Assembly: GCF_008275125.1 (NCBI RefSeq) | Contig: NZ_CP043473.1 | Location: forward strand, 1,364,001 to 1,428,000 | DNA from: Chromobacterium paludis | GTDB lineage: Bacteria; Pseudomonadota; Gammaproteobacteria; Burkholderiales; Chromobacteriaceae | Length of the DNA: 64,000 nt | Reading direction: 5' to 3' | In this document: positions 1 to 8,289 of the stretch, in pieces | Position numbering within the stretch: position 1 is the first letter of the stretch | Layout of the letters: each line of letters opens with the position of its first letter | Program-made: the position numbers and the translations under genes | Notes under the pieces: model-generated | The model's database searches: none | Told to the model about the DNA's origin: nothing | The model's input: the letters and a program-made list of their open reading frames with translations, nothing else

Positions 1-812
1 TGGCCTGCACGCCGGCATCGGGCTGGGAGAAAGGGCAAGTGGAGAATCAGGTCGGCAATATCCGGGAATGGCTGTTCACGCCCACCCCGCGCTTTGCCGA
101 CTTCGCGGCGCTCAATGCCCATCTGGCGCAACGCTGCCGCGAACTGGGGCAACGCCAACACCCGCACCAGCCGGTGACGGTGGCCGCAGCCTGGGCAGAC
201 GAGCGGCAGCAGCTGACGCCGATCGCCATGCCGTTCGACAGCTATGTGGAGCAGGCGCTGCGCGTCTCCAGCACCTGCCTGGTGACGATAGAGCGCAATC
301 GTTACAGCGTGCCGGCGCAATGGGCGGGCAAGGTGGTGTCGGTGCGCGTCAGCGCTGGCCAGATCCGCGCCGTCGCCGACGGCGCCGAGATCGCCTGCCA
401 CGACCGTCGCTTCGGGCGGGATCAGTGGATCTGCGAACCCTGGCACTACGTGCCGATCCTGCAAACCAAACCCGGCGCCTTGCGGCATGGCCGGCCCTTT
501 GTCGAATGGGTGCTGCCGGCGGCGATTGAAACCGTGCGCCAGGCGCTGATGAAAGAAGCCAAAGGCGATCGGGCCTTCGCCGATCTGCTGCTGGCCGCGC
601 GAGAAACCGGCCTGGAAGCGCTGGAAGTGGCCTGCCAGCTGGCGCTGGAGCACAAGGCTATCAGCGCGCCCATCATTCTGAATGAGCTGCGCCGGCTGAC
701 CGAACCCGCCCGTCCGGCAGCGTTGAGCGTGATGGAGAACTTGCAGCTGAAAGAAGCGCCGGCGGCGAACTGCGCGCGTTACGACCAGTTGCTGGAGGGC
801 TGCCATGACTGA
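1..812 (+). CDS. istA: IstA transposase (C-terminal part), IS21 family
   Basis: This is the C-terminal part of the DDE-type transposase that carries out strand transfer of an IS21 element. The reading frame is already open at base 3 (residues [14 protein letters not shown]), so the true start lies upstream of the window and the GTG at 39 is only an internal codon. The segment with GWEKGQVEN close to the last catalytic acid, followed by the Mu-transposase-like beta-barrel region, is characteristic of IstA. Its stop overlaps the istB start (ATGACTGA), which suggests translational coupling of transposase and helper ATPase. Confidence 0.92.
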   Translation, partial: ACTPASGWEKGQVENQVGNIREWLFTPTPRFADFAALNAHLAQRCRELGQRQHPHQPVTVAAAWADERQQLTPIAMPFDSYVEQALRVSSTCLVTIERNRYSVPAQWAGKVVSVRVSAGQIRAVADGAEIACHDRRFGRDQWICEPWHYVPILQTKPGALRHGRPFVEWVLPAAIETVRQALMKEAKGDRAFADLLLAARETGLEALEVACQLALEHKAISAPIILNELRRLTEPARPAALSVMENLQLKEAPAANCARYDQLLEGCHD

Positions 813-1536
813 TCCCCTGAGCAAACTGAAAGCGCTGAAGCTGTACGGGATGGCCAGCGCCTGGGGAGAACTGATGGCCGAACCCCGCCGCCAACCTTTG
901 ACCGGCGAAGCGATGCTGCTGCGACTGTTGGAGGCGGAACAGGCCGACCGCCAAGCGCGCAGCCTGAGCTACCAGATGAAAGCCGCGCGCTTCCCGCACC
1001 ACCGAGATCTGACAGGCTTTGACTGGGCGGAAAGTCCGCTGCAGTCAGACAGATTGACCGCGCTGGCCGGCGGCGACTACCTGGCGGAAGCGCGCAACCT
1101 GATTCTGGTGGGCGGCACCGGGACGGGCAAAACCCACCTGGCGACAGCGCTGGGGGTGGCGGCGATCCATCAGAGCAAGCGGGTGCGGTTCTATAACGCG
1201 GTGGACCTAGTCAATCTGCTGGAGCATGAAAAGCGCGCCGGCAAAGCCGGGCACCTGTCGCGTCAACTGATGCTGATGGACGCGGTGATCCTGGACGAGC
1301 TGGGCTACCTGCCGTTTCCGGAATCAGGCGGCGCGCTGCTGTTTCACCTGATCAGCCAGTTGTACGAGAAGACCAGCCTGATCGTGACGACGAACCTGAG
1401 CTTCGGGGAATGGGTGAGCGTGTTCGGCGACGCGAAGATGACGACGGCGCTGCTGGACCGGGTGACGCACCACTGCGACATTCTGGAGACGGGGAACGAT
1501 TCCTACCGGTTCAAGAAGCGCCGGAAAGCGGTCTGA
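805..1536 (+). CDS. istB: IstB helper ATPase, IS21 family
   Basis: This 243-residue AAA+ ATPase is the DnaC-like helper that assembles on target DNA and recruits IstA. The Walker A motif GGTGTGKTH is at about residues 103-111, and a Walker B-like segment ([11 protein letters not shown]) is followed by a sensor-like TTNLSF. Length and motif order match full-length IstB proteins, so it appears intact. The start overlaps istA by 8 nt. It is followed directly by the right-end repeats of the element. Confidence 0.95.
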   Translation: MTDPLSKLKALKLYGMASAWGELMAEPRRQPLTGEAMLLRLLEAEQADRQARSLSYQMKAARFPHHRDLTGFDWAESPLQSDRLTALAGGDYLAEARNLILVGGTGTGKTHLATALGVAAIHQSKRVRFYNAVDLVNLLEHEKRAGKAGHLSRQLMLMDAVILDELGYLPFPESGGALLFHLISQLYEKTSLIVTTNLSFGEWVSVFGDAKMTTALLDRVTHHCDILETGNDSYRFKKRRKAV

Positions 1537-1540
1537 TGCC

Positions 1541-1590
1541 TGGTCAAAATTCAACGCTGACAGGTGGTCAAAATTCGACGCTGATTGACA
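1541..1590 (+). repeat. IS21 right-end terminal repeats
   Basis: Two copies of the motif TGGTCAAAATTC(A/G)ACGCTGA begin at 1541 and 1565. The second runs on to TTGACA, which I take as the edge of the element. Repeated transposase binding sites at the ends are usual in IS21 elements. Confidence 0.75.
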
Positions 1591-1615
1591 GACGTGGGAG
1601 TTCCCGGTTAAGGGG

Positions 1616-2557
1616 ATGCAGTGTGCAGCTCAGCTCAGGGAGTGGACTGATGAGGATTTCGATAAGGTTCTGCGGGAAACCGAGCGGCTTCCGGGGCAGG
1701 CGCACCTGATTTGGAAAGACGCGCTTGCAAAAGAAGAGCAAGCGATAAAAGCTTGGGCGTTCAGCTTCGTGACAGAAGAGCCGACCCATGCTGTCATCGA
1801 GGAAAGGAAGGCCAAGCGCAACGCCATCTGGTCGAGGGACGAGCTGATCCTCGCGCTCGACCTCTACATGCAGCACCGCACCTCCCCGCCCGGAAAGGAC
1901 TCTCCGGAAATAGAAGAGCTATCTGAGGTGCTGAACCAGCTTGGCGCTGTGCTGCGCCAGCGAACAAGCACAACCTATCGGAACACGAACGGCGTCTACA
2001 TGAAGTTGATGAACTTTAGACGCGTCGATCCCGACTACATGGCAGAGGGCAAGACGGGTCTGACCCGAGGTAACCAAGACGAAGCTCGTGTTTGGGATCA
2101 GTTTGCTAGCGACCCAGTGAGGCTTGCCGAAGTCGCTCAATTTATTCGCCAAGGGATCACCAAACATCTGGCCGATGAGGACCTGGCGGGCCCTGATGAG
2201 CCCGGAATTGAGGAGGCTGAAGAAGGCAAGGTCGCCACGCGCATGCATCGGTACAGAGAGCGGGACAGACGGCTCGTAGTTGAGGCGAAAGCACAAGCGA
2301 TGAAGCTGCATGGCCGGCTGGCTTGCGCAGCTTGCGGCTTCGACTTCTCGAAGCGATATGGCGAGCTCGGTATCAACATCATTGACGTTCACCACACCAA
2401 GCCGGTCCACACAATGGAGCCGGGAGAAAAAACCAAGGTGGTCGACCTGGTGCTCCTATGCTCGAACTGCCATCGCGTCGTTCACTCGAGGCGCACATGG
2501 CTCAGCGTCGAGCAGGTAAAGGCGGCTTTCGTGAACGCAAGCACTGATAGTCAGTAA
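1616..2557 (+). CDS. HNH endonuclease (McrA-like), probably 5'-truncated by the IS
   Basis: A 313-residue protein with a C-terminal HNH domain: C237-x2-C240, then H259-H260 in an IDVHHTKP stretch, then C282-x2-C285-H286 in LLCSNCHRVVH. This is the layout of McrA-type nucleases that cut modified DNA. The N-terminal 200 residues are of unknown fold and probably recognise the target. The frame stays open upstream of the ATG to 1589, reading TWEFPVKG, and the IS21 edge is at about 1590. The original start was therefore probably displaced by the insertion, and the ATG at 1616 may be internal. Whether it is still expressed is unknown. Modified-DNA restriction is inferred from family resemblance only. 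Confidence 0.75.
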   Translation: MQCAAQLREWTDEDFDKVLRETERLPGQAHLIWKDALAKEEQAIKAWAFSFVTEEPTHAVIEERKAKRNAIWSRDELILALDLYMQHRTSPPGKDSPEIEELSEVLNQLGAVLRQRTSTTYRNTNGVYMKLMNFRRVDPDYMAEGKTGLTRGNQDEARVWDQFASDPVRLAEVAQFIRQGITKHLADEDLAGPDEPGIEEAEEGKVATRMHRYRERDRRLVVEAKAQAMKLHGRLACAACGFDFSKRYGELGINIIDVHHTKPVHTMEPGEKTKVVDLVLLCSNCHRVVHSRRTWLSVEQVKAAFVNASTDSQ

Positions 2558-2606
2558 TTCGTGTGTCGTTGCCGTCAATCACTATTATGGTGTTGTCAGG
2601 CGGCGT

Positions 2607-2774
2607 ATGCAGGGCAAGCCTGATCAAATGCCCCCACAAGGCGAGCCACCCAAGCCAGCCTTCGATCGCCCGAAGCTCCTTGCCTTGAAACAGCGGCTCA
2701 TTGATCTCTCCACCTTGGAGCCTCAGCCTCGGGGTTATCCATTCGAACGAGTGCGTGACCTCTTTTCACGATGA
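2607..2774 (+). pseudogene. Short fragment resembling the N-terminus of a restriction-endonuclease-like protein
   Basis: A 55-codon reading frame encodes LKQRLIDLSTLEPQPRGYPF followed by ERVRDLF and then a stop. The pattern of a helix, then PQPRGYxFE, then LF recalls the first residues of restriction-endonuclease-like defence proteins, where the same motif leads into a nuclease domain. That domain is missing here. I read it as a decayed remnant, but a small functional ORF cannot be excluded. It lies 50 bp after the HNH gene on the same strand. Confidence 0.35.
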
Positions 2775-2972
2775 ATTGTTCAATGGAAAAGCATGTCTCT
2801 AGAATGCTCTCCGTTCAGAACTGGCGCCCATATTTCTGTAAAACAGTACCCGTCGTCCTATTGGCAAAAATACTGCCCAGTGTTCTGCTGCCAGTACTAC
2901 TTACGTGGCAAGTGACGCCCCAGTTTTCTGCCCAACATTCCAGATTTTAGGCTCCACGTCTGCCGCGGCAGT
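2775..2972. other. Non-coding spacer between convergent genes
   Basis: No coding frame with credible start, codon use or motifs is visible. The stretch separates the plus-strand fragment from the 3' end of the minus-strand nucleotidyltransferase gene. I see no clear terminator hairpin. Confidence 0.5.
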
Positions 2973-3263
2973 TCACGGGAAAATGGTGCTGCTGTGCTGT
3001 GTGCTGACCGCGTCGATCTCGGCTGCCTCGTCAAAGGTCATTAGGGCCAGATGAAGCGGTAGTAAAAAAGCATCAGGGTCGATTGCTCGTCGAAGGGTGT
3101 CGGCTTGGTCGTCGCCAGTGCAGAGGATCATCAAGTCGATGTCTGCTGCGTCCGGCTCGTCCCGGTCGACTGAGCCGAAAAGATGCCACTGAGTTCCTTC
3201 AGCCATTTGTCCAAGCGAGATTGCAAACTCGCGAAGATTGGCAATTATGCGCTGCCGAATCAA
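2973..3263 (-). CDS. Minimal nucleotidyltransferase (MNT-like) domain protein
   Basis: This 96-residue protein has the hallmark of the polymerase-beta nucleotidyltransferase superfamily, GSVDRDEPDAADIDL: a GS pair followed ten residues later by D-x-D. A further acidic stretch at the C-terminus could supply the third metal ligand. Proteins of this size occur as MNT antitoxins paired with HEPN toxins, and also in defence operons. Here it is the last gene of a tight three-gene minus-strand operon, overlapping the upstream gene by 4 nt. No HEPN partner is in that operon, although a HEPN protein is encoded at 5059. The substrate is unknown. Confidence 0.75.
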   Translation of the reverse strand: MIRQRIIANLREFAISLGQMAEGTQWHLFGSVDRDEPDAADIDLMILCTGDDQADTLRRAIDPDAFLLPLHLALMTFDEAAEIDAVSTQHSSTIFP

Positions 3264-3904
3264 TTGCCGAGCATTCCCATCAGTTGGCGGAACGTCAACG
3301 CTTGCGCCCCCATCGACTGAGCAGCCGCTTCAGCTTGGCTAGTGATTGAACCATAACTCGTGGATTTGACGACGACATCAAAGTGACCAAAACGGCTCCT
3401 GGTGTTCCGCACATCCTCGGCGCTCATGTTGTATGTATCAATAACTGCAACGACTAGGCTCGCGCCAACCTTGCGATCAACTTTGAAAACCGTTCCATAG
3501 ATGTAGGTCACACTGGATACGTTCGAGTGCTGCTCCATCGCGTTGATGAAAAAAACCATGTTCTTATCGCGATAGGAACCGGCGTCCCCCATATTGGCAG
3601 CCCGAGAGACATCGCCCAGCGTTCCGAACGCCGCAGACTCTGCATGAATGTGATTGATGGCTGAACCGCTCCACAAGGTTTTAGAAGGAACATTCACAAC
3701 GAATTGCGGCTTTGTAGCAGCGGTAAAAAGAGGCTCCACATCCGAAAGTCCTACTACATCCTGCACACCTAGAACGGCAACCAAGAACGTGTAGCCATCC
3801 TTCGCTCTGACGACCAAAAAATCTTCAGGAGTGCGGTCGACAATCTCGATATCTTCCGTAGCCACCAGCTTATCGGCGACCCAATTGGTCACATGATTGC
3901 TCAT
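3260..3904 (-). CDS. Conserved hypothetical protein in HNH/nucleotidyltransferase operon
   Basis: This 214-residue protein has no motif I can name. It is predicted soluble, with alternating hydrophobic strands (FLVVRAKDGYTFLVAVLGV, KPQFVVNVPS) and no signal peptide or membrane segment. A stretch with buried charges (HIHAESAAFGTLGDVSRA) may be functional but matches no catalytic signature I recognise. It sits between an HNH nuclease gene (3 nt upstream) and a nucleotidyltransferase gene (4-nt overlap downstream), so the three products are probably made together. Regulator, sensor and toxin-neutralising roles are all possible. Confidence 0.65.
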   Translation of the reverse strand: MSNHVTNWVADKLVATEDIEIVDRTPEDFLVVRAKDGYTFLVAVLGVQDVVGLSDVEPLFTAATKPQFVVNVPSKTLWSGSAINHIHAESAAFGTLGDVSRAANMGDAGSYRDKNMVFFINAMEQHSNVSSVTYIYGTVFKVDRKVGASLVVAVIDTYNMSAEDVRNTRSRFGHFDVVVKSTSYGSITSQAEAAAQSMGAQALTFRQLMGMLGN

Positions 3905-3907
3905 TCG

Positions 3908-4603
3908 TCAGTCTTCCAAAATTTTGGATAACTCCCACGGGAAGCGAGAAGCATCTTCTCTATTTCCTTCGACATGGAAAGCTTCCAGATCATCAATGTG
4001 TTGCCGGAACAGTTCCAGCGTCGCCTTCTCATTGCCGTCAAGCAGATGGCGATTGGCGTCAAAGATCGTGAGCATTCGCCTGCTATTGGGGAGGATGCGC
4101 GCGAGCATCTTACGCTTCCACTGCTCGGCGGTGCCACTCTCCGGGTTGCTGGCGGCATCGATTTGAGGACCATACTGTTTGAAGATTGCATGGTTTTCCG
4201 TCAAGAGCGGCTCCACCGCCTGGCGGGCACTGGCGCGGTCGCCAAACTTCACCGCGCCGAAAAGCCCTTGGAGCTTGTTTGCGTGCTCACGCTTCCAGCG
4301 CAGCATCATCTCAACCGGGAAGGCATCCGGTGCCTTGTCCACCATCGTGTGACAGTTGGAGCAGAGCATGATCAGATTCTCGAAGGCTCCGCGCTCCTCC
4401 TTGCTGAGAACTAGATTAGTCCGAGGCCCGCCATCAATAGCCGCAAACACGTGGGCCATCTCTGCGATGTGAATGGACTTGCCTGCTACGTCCACAAATA
4501 ATTCGTTGGAGCATCCTGGATTTTGACAGTAGCCAGCCGATGCTGCAAAGAGTCGGCGCTGCGTATGCGTATCAGGTGATGCGGCCCCTCTGGAGCAAGC
4601 CAT
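3908..4603 (-). CDS. HNH endonuclease, first gene of a three-gene operon
   Basis: This 231-residue protein has an N-terminal HNH domain. C26-x4-C31 (CQNPGC) and C81-x2-C84-H85 (LCSNCHTMVD) form a zinc-stabilised frame around H45 and H51 in HIAEMAHV. The rest of the protein is helical and ends without a recognisable domain, and may contact the partner proteins. The promoter should lie in the 455-bp divergent spacer shared with the HEPN gene at 5059. Nuclease activity is inferred from the intact motif. Its role in defence rests on the island context. Confidence 0.78.
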   Translation of the reverse strand: MACSRGAASPDTHTQRRLFAASAGYCQNPGCSNELFVDVAGKSIHIAEMAHVFAAIDGGPRTNLVLSKEERGAFENLIMLCSNCHTMVDKAPDAFPVEMMLRWKREHANKLQGLFGAVKFGDRASARQAVEPLLTENHAIFKQYGPQIDAASNPESGTAEQWKRKMLARILPNSRRMLTIFDANRHLLDGNEKATLELFRQHIDDLEAFHVEGNREDASRFPWELSKILED

Positions 4604-5058
4604 TCTAGTGTCCTGTAAATTATGTGTTACTGCGATGTTATCGCATCAAAGCGGGCCCACACTATGGCGTCCTCGTGAGTTTCAGCTCAGAGACAGGTAA
4701 GTGGCACATTGCGGAGAAAGGTGGCACAGAGCCCCACAGGCCGCAGAGGGGCTCATTGATAGATTCCAGACCGAAGCAAATAAAAATGCTCCTGTGCTAA
4801 AATAACAGGTATTGCCAAATAGGCAGCCGCTTACGCTAGTTCCCAGGCGCAGGCAACCCTATGCCGGCAGCCTGCCATGGCTCATCAATGTAATCCGCAC
4901 CCAGCCACAAACGATCTTTCTAGTACGGGCACAGGGTGAGTCAATGAGCAGGCATGTATCGAGCTGGTTGCATATTTTAGTTGCAGAACGTATCCATCTG
5001 TGAAATAGCCGTTCCTTCTCTATAGTTTTGATCTAATCAACATTGAACTCAGAAAATT
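4604..5058. other. Divergent spacer with direct repeats and a possible umuD relic
   Basis: This 455-bp spacer separates the divergent HNH and HEPN genes. It contains two copies of GTGGCACA 20 bp apart (4701 and 4721), reminiscent of an IS21-type end. It also holds a LexA-box-like sequence at 4792-4808 with one base too many between its arms, and a reading frame resembling the middle of UmuD. Promoters for both flanking genes should be here, but I cannot place them with confidence. Confidence 0.5.
4812..5003 (+). pseudogene. Possible degraded umuD-like fragment
   Basis: A 63-codon frame carries TIFLVRAQGESM, close to the UmuD/LexA-family autocleavage-serine region (FFVRAxGDSM), and then LHILVAER, resembling the following GDxLVVDR. 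The catalytic lysine region is missing and the frame ends early. Upstream, CTGTGCTAAAATAACAG resembles a LexA operator but is 17 rather than 16 bases. Together these suggest the relic of a mobile umuDC-type locus. The match is short and could be chance. Confidence 0.35.
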
Positions 5059-6057
5059 ATGGATCTGGTTGACACACTAAGAAAAAAAATCATCGTCCTC
5101 GAAGAAGGCGAATATATTCCTGGATTAAGGGCTGTCTTATTGCACATAGAGACGGCCTTTCGCCATCTCTCGCGTGGACAAGAGAGTGACGATGACACAG
5201 CGTTTACTGATGCCATCTACCGAACAAACCAAGCTTTTGAAGGTAGCATCAAAGAGGCTTACCGTGTACTTGCAGGCCAAGACCCGACGAAGAAGCGCCC
5301 CTACGACATTGAGAATTATCTCGAACAGAACAACATATTTCGTAGCCGAGTTCTAAGCCAATTAACGACATACCGTACAGAGTGGAGGAATCCCTCTGCT
5401 CATGACTACAAGTTGGATTTCGACGAAAGCGAAGCGTTTCTAGCGATAGTTTCTGTTTCTGCCTTCGCATGTTTGCTCCTCGATCAAATTGCTGAGCGCT
5501 TAGCGTATACACGCTCACAAGCGGAAGCCGAAGCTCAAAAATTGGAGCTGGCTGCCACCTTGGCACAGACTATGAATGCCGATATCTTAGTGCGTGTCAC
5601 GGAACTTCTTACTCAGTTTTGCGCAATTCATTTTCCAGCAGCTGCTGGATCATCCGGCAAACTGACTGAGTCACAAGTTATTGGTGCTCTCCATGGTTTC
5701 CTAGCTTCTGCTGCCCCAGAATTGATGGTGCAAACGGAGGTGCTGTTAAATGCAGAGAAGCACTTCAGAGCTGACTTGATGATTACGCGTGGAGAGGAGC
5801 GCCTAGTGATCGAAGTCAAGCGACGCCTTATGCGGCAGAACTATGTTAACGCTGTCTCCCAGGTAGAACAGTACTTGCTTATCGGCGGCATCAAAAGAGG
5901 CATTCTTCTTTTCTTACCAGACTCCCCAAGTAACATGGAACGACTTGACTCAACAGTCAGCGTCATAGATGGTCAGCTTGTCATTTTAACTCCGGAAGGA
6001 TCGAATCTGTCCCTCAACGGAAAGTCTTCAATCCTGCAGCCTACAGTTTCAGGTTGA
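5059..6057 (+). CDS. HEPN-domain protein with C-terminal PD-(D/E)xK nuclease-like domain
   Basis: This 332-residue protein appears to have two effector-like parts. The N-terminal half is helical and contains R110-N-P-S-A-H115, a fit to the Rx4-6H signature of HEPN ribonucleases, within a segment typical of HEPN/Abi proteins. The C-terminal third has D239, then E252-V-K254 (ADLMI...LVIEVKRR), and a QVEQYL helix, a PD-(D/E)xK arrangement. Related proteins act as abortive-infection RNases or DNases, but this combination has no name I know. The G+C is well below that of the core genome. The GHKL ATPase gene 111 bp downstream on the same strand is a likely partner. Confidence 0.7.
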   Translation: MDLVDTLRKKIIVLEEGEYIPGLRAVLLHIETAFRHLSRGQESDDDTAFTDAIYRTNQAFEGSIKEAYRVLAGQDPTKKRPYDIENYLEQNNIFRSRVLSQLTTYRTEWRNPSAHDYKLDFDESEAFLAIVSVSAFACLLLDQIAERLAYTRSQAEAEAQKLELAATLAQTMNADILVRVTELLTQFCAIHFPAAAGSSGKLTESQVIGALHGFLASAAPELMVQTEVLLNAEKHFRADLMITRGEERLVIEVKRRLMRQNYVNAVSQVEQYLLIGGIKRGILLFLPDSPSNMERLDSTVSVIDGQLVILTPEGSNLSLNGKSSILQPTVSG

Positions 6058-6168
6058 TGCTAACGTTACGAATGCGGTGATACGCATGTCGTTTGTGAGG
6101 CACATTACGCTGCTCTTGAGCTTTGGCATATATTAACTAGATGGTTGCATAAAAAGTAAGGTGAGAAA

Positions 6169-7923
6169 TTGAAAGAAAATTTACGCTTCCAGGTGGATTC
6201 TCGTCTGGCCACTTTACTCAGCCAAGAATATTCATCTACAGAAAAGGCATTAAAGGAGCTGGTTGATAATGCGTGGGATGCCGATTCTGAGCATGTAACC
6301 ATTCAGTTGCCAAGTCCTATGAGTGATGAGCCCATCGTAATTGTCGATACCGGTAGTGGGATGACTGAAGAGGAGCTACGCCGGCACTATTTTTTCATTG
6401 CATCGGATCGGCGTTCGCGGCGTGGAGAACGAACCGCTGGGAAAAACAGACAGATCAAAGGGCGAAAAGGTATCGGTAAGTTTGCTGGTTTGATGGCCGC
6501 ATCAGTTATGACACTCGAAACGGCGGCACGTGGTCGAGTCTGTCGTTTTACCTTGCGGCTTCATGATCTTTCAAGGGTGGAGGATATTGAACAGTTAGAT
6601 ATCAATTTGCTCAGTGAGCCCTGTGGAAGCGAGCGACATGGTACGACTATTACGCTGACAGGACTGCATCAAGGGATGGCTTATCCGGATGCCAATAAAC
6701 TGCGTCAGGTATTGCTTCAAGATTATGGTCGGCAGGACGACTTCTCCATTACTGTAAATGGCAAACCTCTTGATGTTGATGATATAGCGGGAAGCTTTAC
6801 CGAAGCTGAAAAAAATTTGCCAGAGGCTGGCAAAGTGAAGCTGCGTTTTTCAATTAGTAATGGTAAAGCAGGTCTGCGCCAACCTGGAATTACGTTGCGA
6901 GTTGATGGGAAGTCAATCGGCAAGCCGAGCTTTTTTGGATTGGATAATCAGGAAGACTTTCCTTCTAAGCTGCTGCGAAAACTATATGGTGAAATTGATG
7001 CCGATGGCTTGCGTGAACATGTCACCGCGGGCTGGGATTCCTTAGTCGAGAACAGTGAATTGTTGCGGGCAGTTGAGGAATATGTCCGACCCATCCTTCG
7101 AGAGGCCTTCGAGCAACAGTACCGCCAAGAAATTCAGCTAGCTCAAGCACGCTTGCAAAAGGCCATTCTAGTGCGCTTGAGCGCACTGCCCGAGCATAAA
7201 CGCCAGTTCGCCGATCGCGCCATTAAAAAGGTGCTGGATAAGTATTATGGCGAACCGGAAAGTAAAATTGAACCTATCGTTTACGTATTACTTGAGGCTT
7301 TGGAGCGTTCGGACTATCGAACTTTATTGGAACATATTGCAGACTCTTCTCGGAGAGACATATCTGCTCTAGCGGAGGGGCTAAACGATTTTGGTTTGGC
7401 AGAGATGGCTTATTTAGTCGAGCAAGTGAGTGCTCGCTCGTTATTCTTGGATCAGCTTGATATACTGGTTTGCGATAAATCCACCTCTGAAGCTATTGTG
7501 CACAAAGCCTTAGAGCGCAATCTTTGGGTGTTCGGATCCGAATATTCTCTATTCTCCAGCAACGTTACATTGCGTCGACAGGTGGAAGACTACCTTTCAA
7601 AAGAGTACGTGGGAAATAAATCCGACAAACGACCAGACCTATTGCTTAATGAAAACATACATGGAGAATACTTGTTGATTGAATTTAAGCGACCAGATCA
7701 TTCGCTAAACCATGCTGACTATTTGCAGGCAATCTCGTATCGACATGATTTTGGTAAGCATATTAGTGTGCCTGTTAAGGTCTTGTTGATTGGGGGGAGG
7801 CGGACGCCAGACTTTCCCGCCGATAATCGTGAGTCAGGTGTTTCCGCGATAGTCTTTGACCAGCTTATTTCATCGGCTCGTCGACAGTTTCAATGGATGT
7901 TGGATTCGTTGAATAATCAATAG
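6169..7923 (+). CDS. GHKL-type ATPase with C-terminal PD-(D/E)xK-like domain
   Basis: This 584-residue protein starts at TTG 6169, behind an AAGGTGA ribosome site; no ATG fits. The N-terminus is a Hsp90/MutL-type GHKL ATPase: N-box with E30, N34 and D38 (KELVDNAWDAD), G1 box D60-TGSGM, and G2 box GRKGIGKFAG at 98-107. A helical middle follows. The C-terminus has D490 in RPDLLL and E505-F-K507 in LLIEFKRP, as in PD-(D/E)xK nucleases and Shedu-like domains. An ATP-driven conformational switch controlling a nuclease is a reasonable inference. It is probably co-transcribed with the HEPN gene upstream. Confidence 0.75.
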   Translation: MKENLRFQVDSRLATLLSQEYSSTEKALKELVDNAWDADSEHVTIQLPSPMSDEPIVIVDTGSGMTEEELRRHYFFIASDRRSRRGERTAGKNRQIKGRKGIGKFAGLMAASVMTLETAARGRVCRFTLRLHDLSRVEDIEQLDINLLSEPCGSERHGTTITLTGLHQGMAYPDANKLRQVLLQDYGRQDDFSITVNGKPLDVDDIAGSFTEAEKNLPEAGKVKLRFSISNGKAGLRQPGITLRVDGKSIGKPSFFGLDNQEDFPSKLLRKLYGEIDADGLREHVTAGWDSLVENSELLRAVEEYVRPILREAFEQQYRQEIQLAQARLQKAILVRLSALPEHKRQFADRAIKKVLDKYYGEPESKIEPIVYVLLEALERSDYRTLLEHIADSSRRDISALAEGLNDFGLAEMAYLVEQVSARSLFLDQLDILVCDKSTSEAIVHKALERNLWVFGSEYSLFSSNVTLRRQVEDYLSKEYVGNKSDKRPDLLLNENIHGEYLLIEFKRPDHSLNHADYLQAISYRHDFGKHISVPVKVLLIGGRRTPDFPADNRESGVSAIVFDQLISSARRQFQWMLDSLNNQ

Positions 7924-8289
7924 TGAATTTAGCAACTTTTCCTTCTGACTGCTGAAGGAAGACTCTGCCATGGCGTTACCCCAAAAATTGCCATTCCGAC
8001 TCATGCTGATGGGCTAAGTGGAAACGACGCCCGTCTTCACGCGAGCCCTGATCAGAATATCGGATTGAAGAAGCGTTTTTCTCAGGCTGGTCTGGCCCCT
8101 TCAACGGACGTTTGCATGACGAATGCCTGAATGGGCACTGATTTACTAGTTTAGTTCATGCCTGTGTCAAGATAGAAAGATGGAGCCGGGAATGCAACGA
8201 AGAACGGCCGAGGAAGGTGCTCGGTGGTTTGCCCCCGGGGCCTTGCATGCAAAGAAACTGGCTGCCCATGCAGTACCACCCTTATCCGG
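7924..8289. other. Spacer between convergent defence genes
   Basis: This 366-bp stretch lies between the 3' ends of the GHKL gene and the Septu-like HNH gene. I see no gene with credible start and codon use, and no classical terminator. It may be debris from recombination between two defence modules. Confidence 0.45.

Larger units (their letters stand above)
1..1590 (+). mobile_element. IS21-family insertion sequence, right part
   Basis: The window opens inside an IS21-family element. It has the end of istA, the complete istB overlapping it, and a right end with two copies of a terminal motif beginning TGGTCAAAATTC (1541 and 1565), about 24 bp apart. Multiple terminal repeats of this kind are typical of IS21 elements. 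I place the right edge at about 1590, after CTGATTGACA, because coding sequence for an HNH nuclease starts just after it. The left end is outside the window, so the target duplication cannot be checked. Confidence 0.88.

Noticed and set aside
4792..4808. A LexA operator
   Set aside because: The spacing between CTG and CAG is 11 instead of 10 bases, so it is at best a decayed site. It is kept only as support for the umuD relic.
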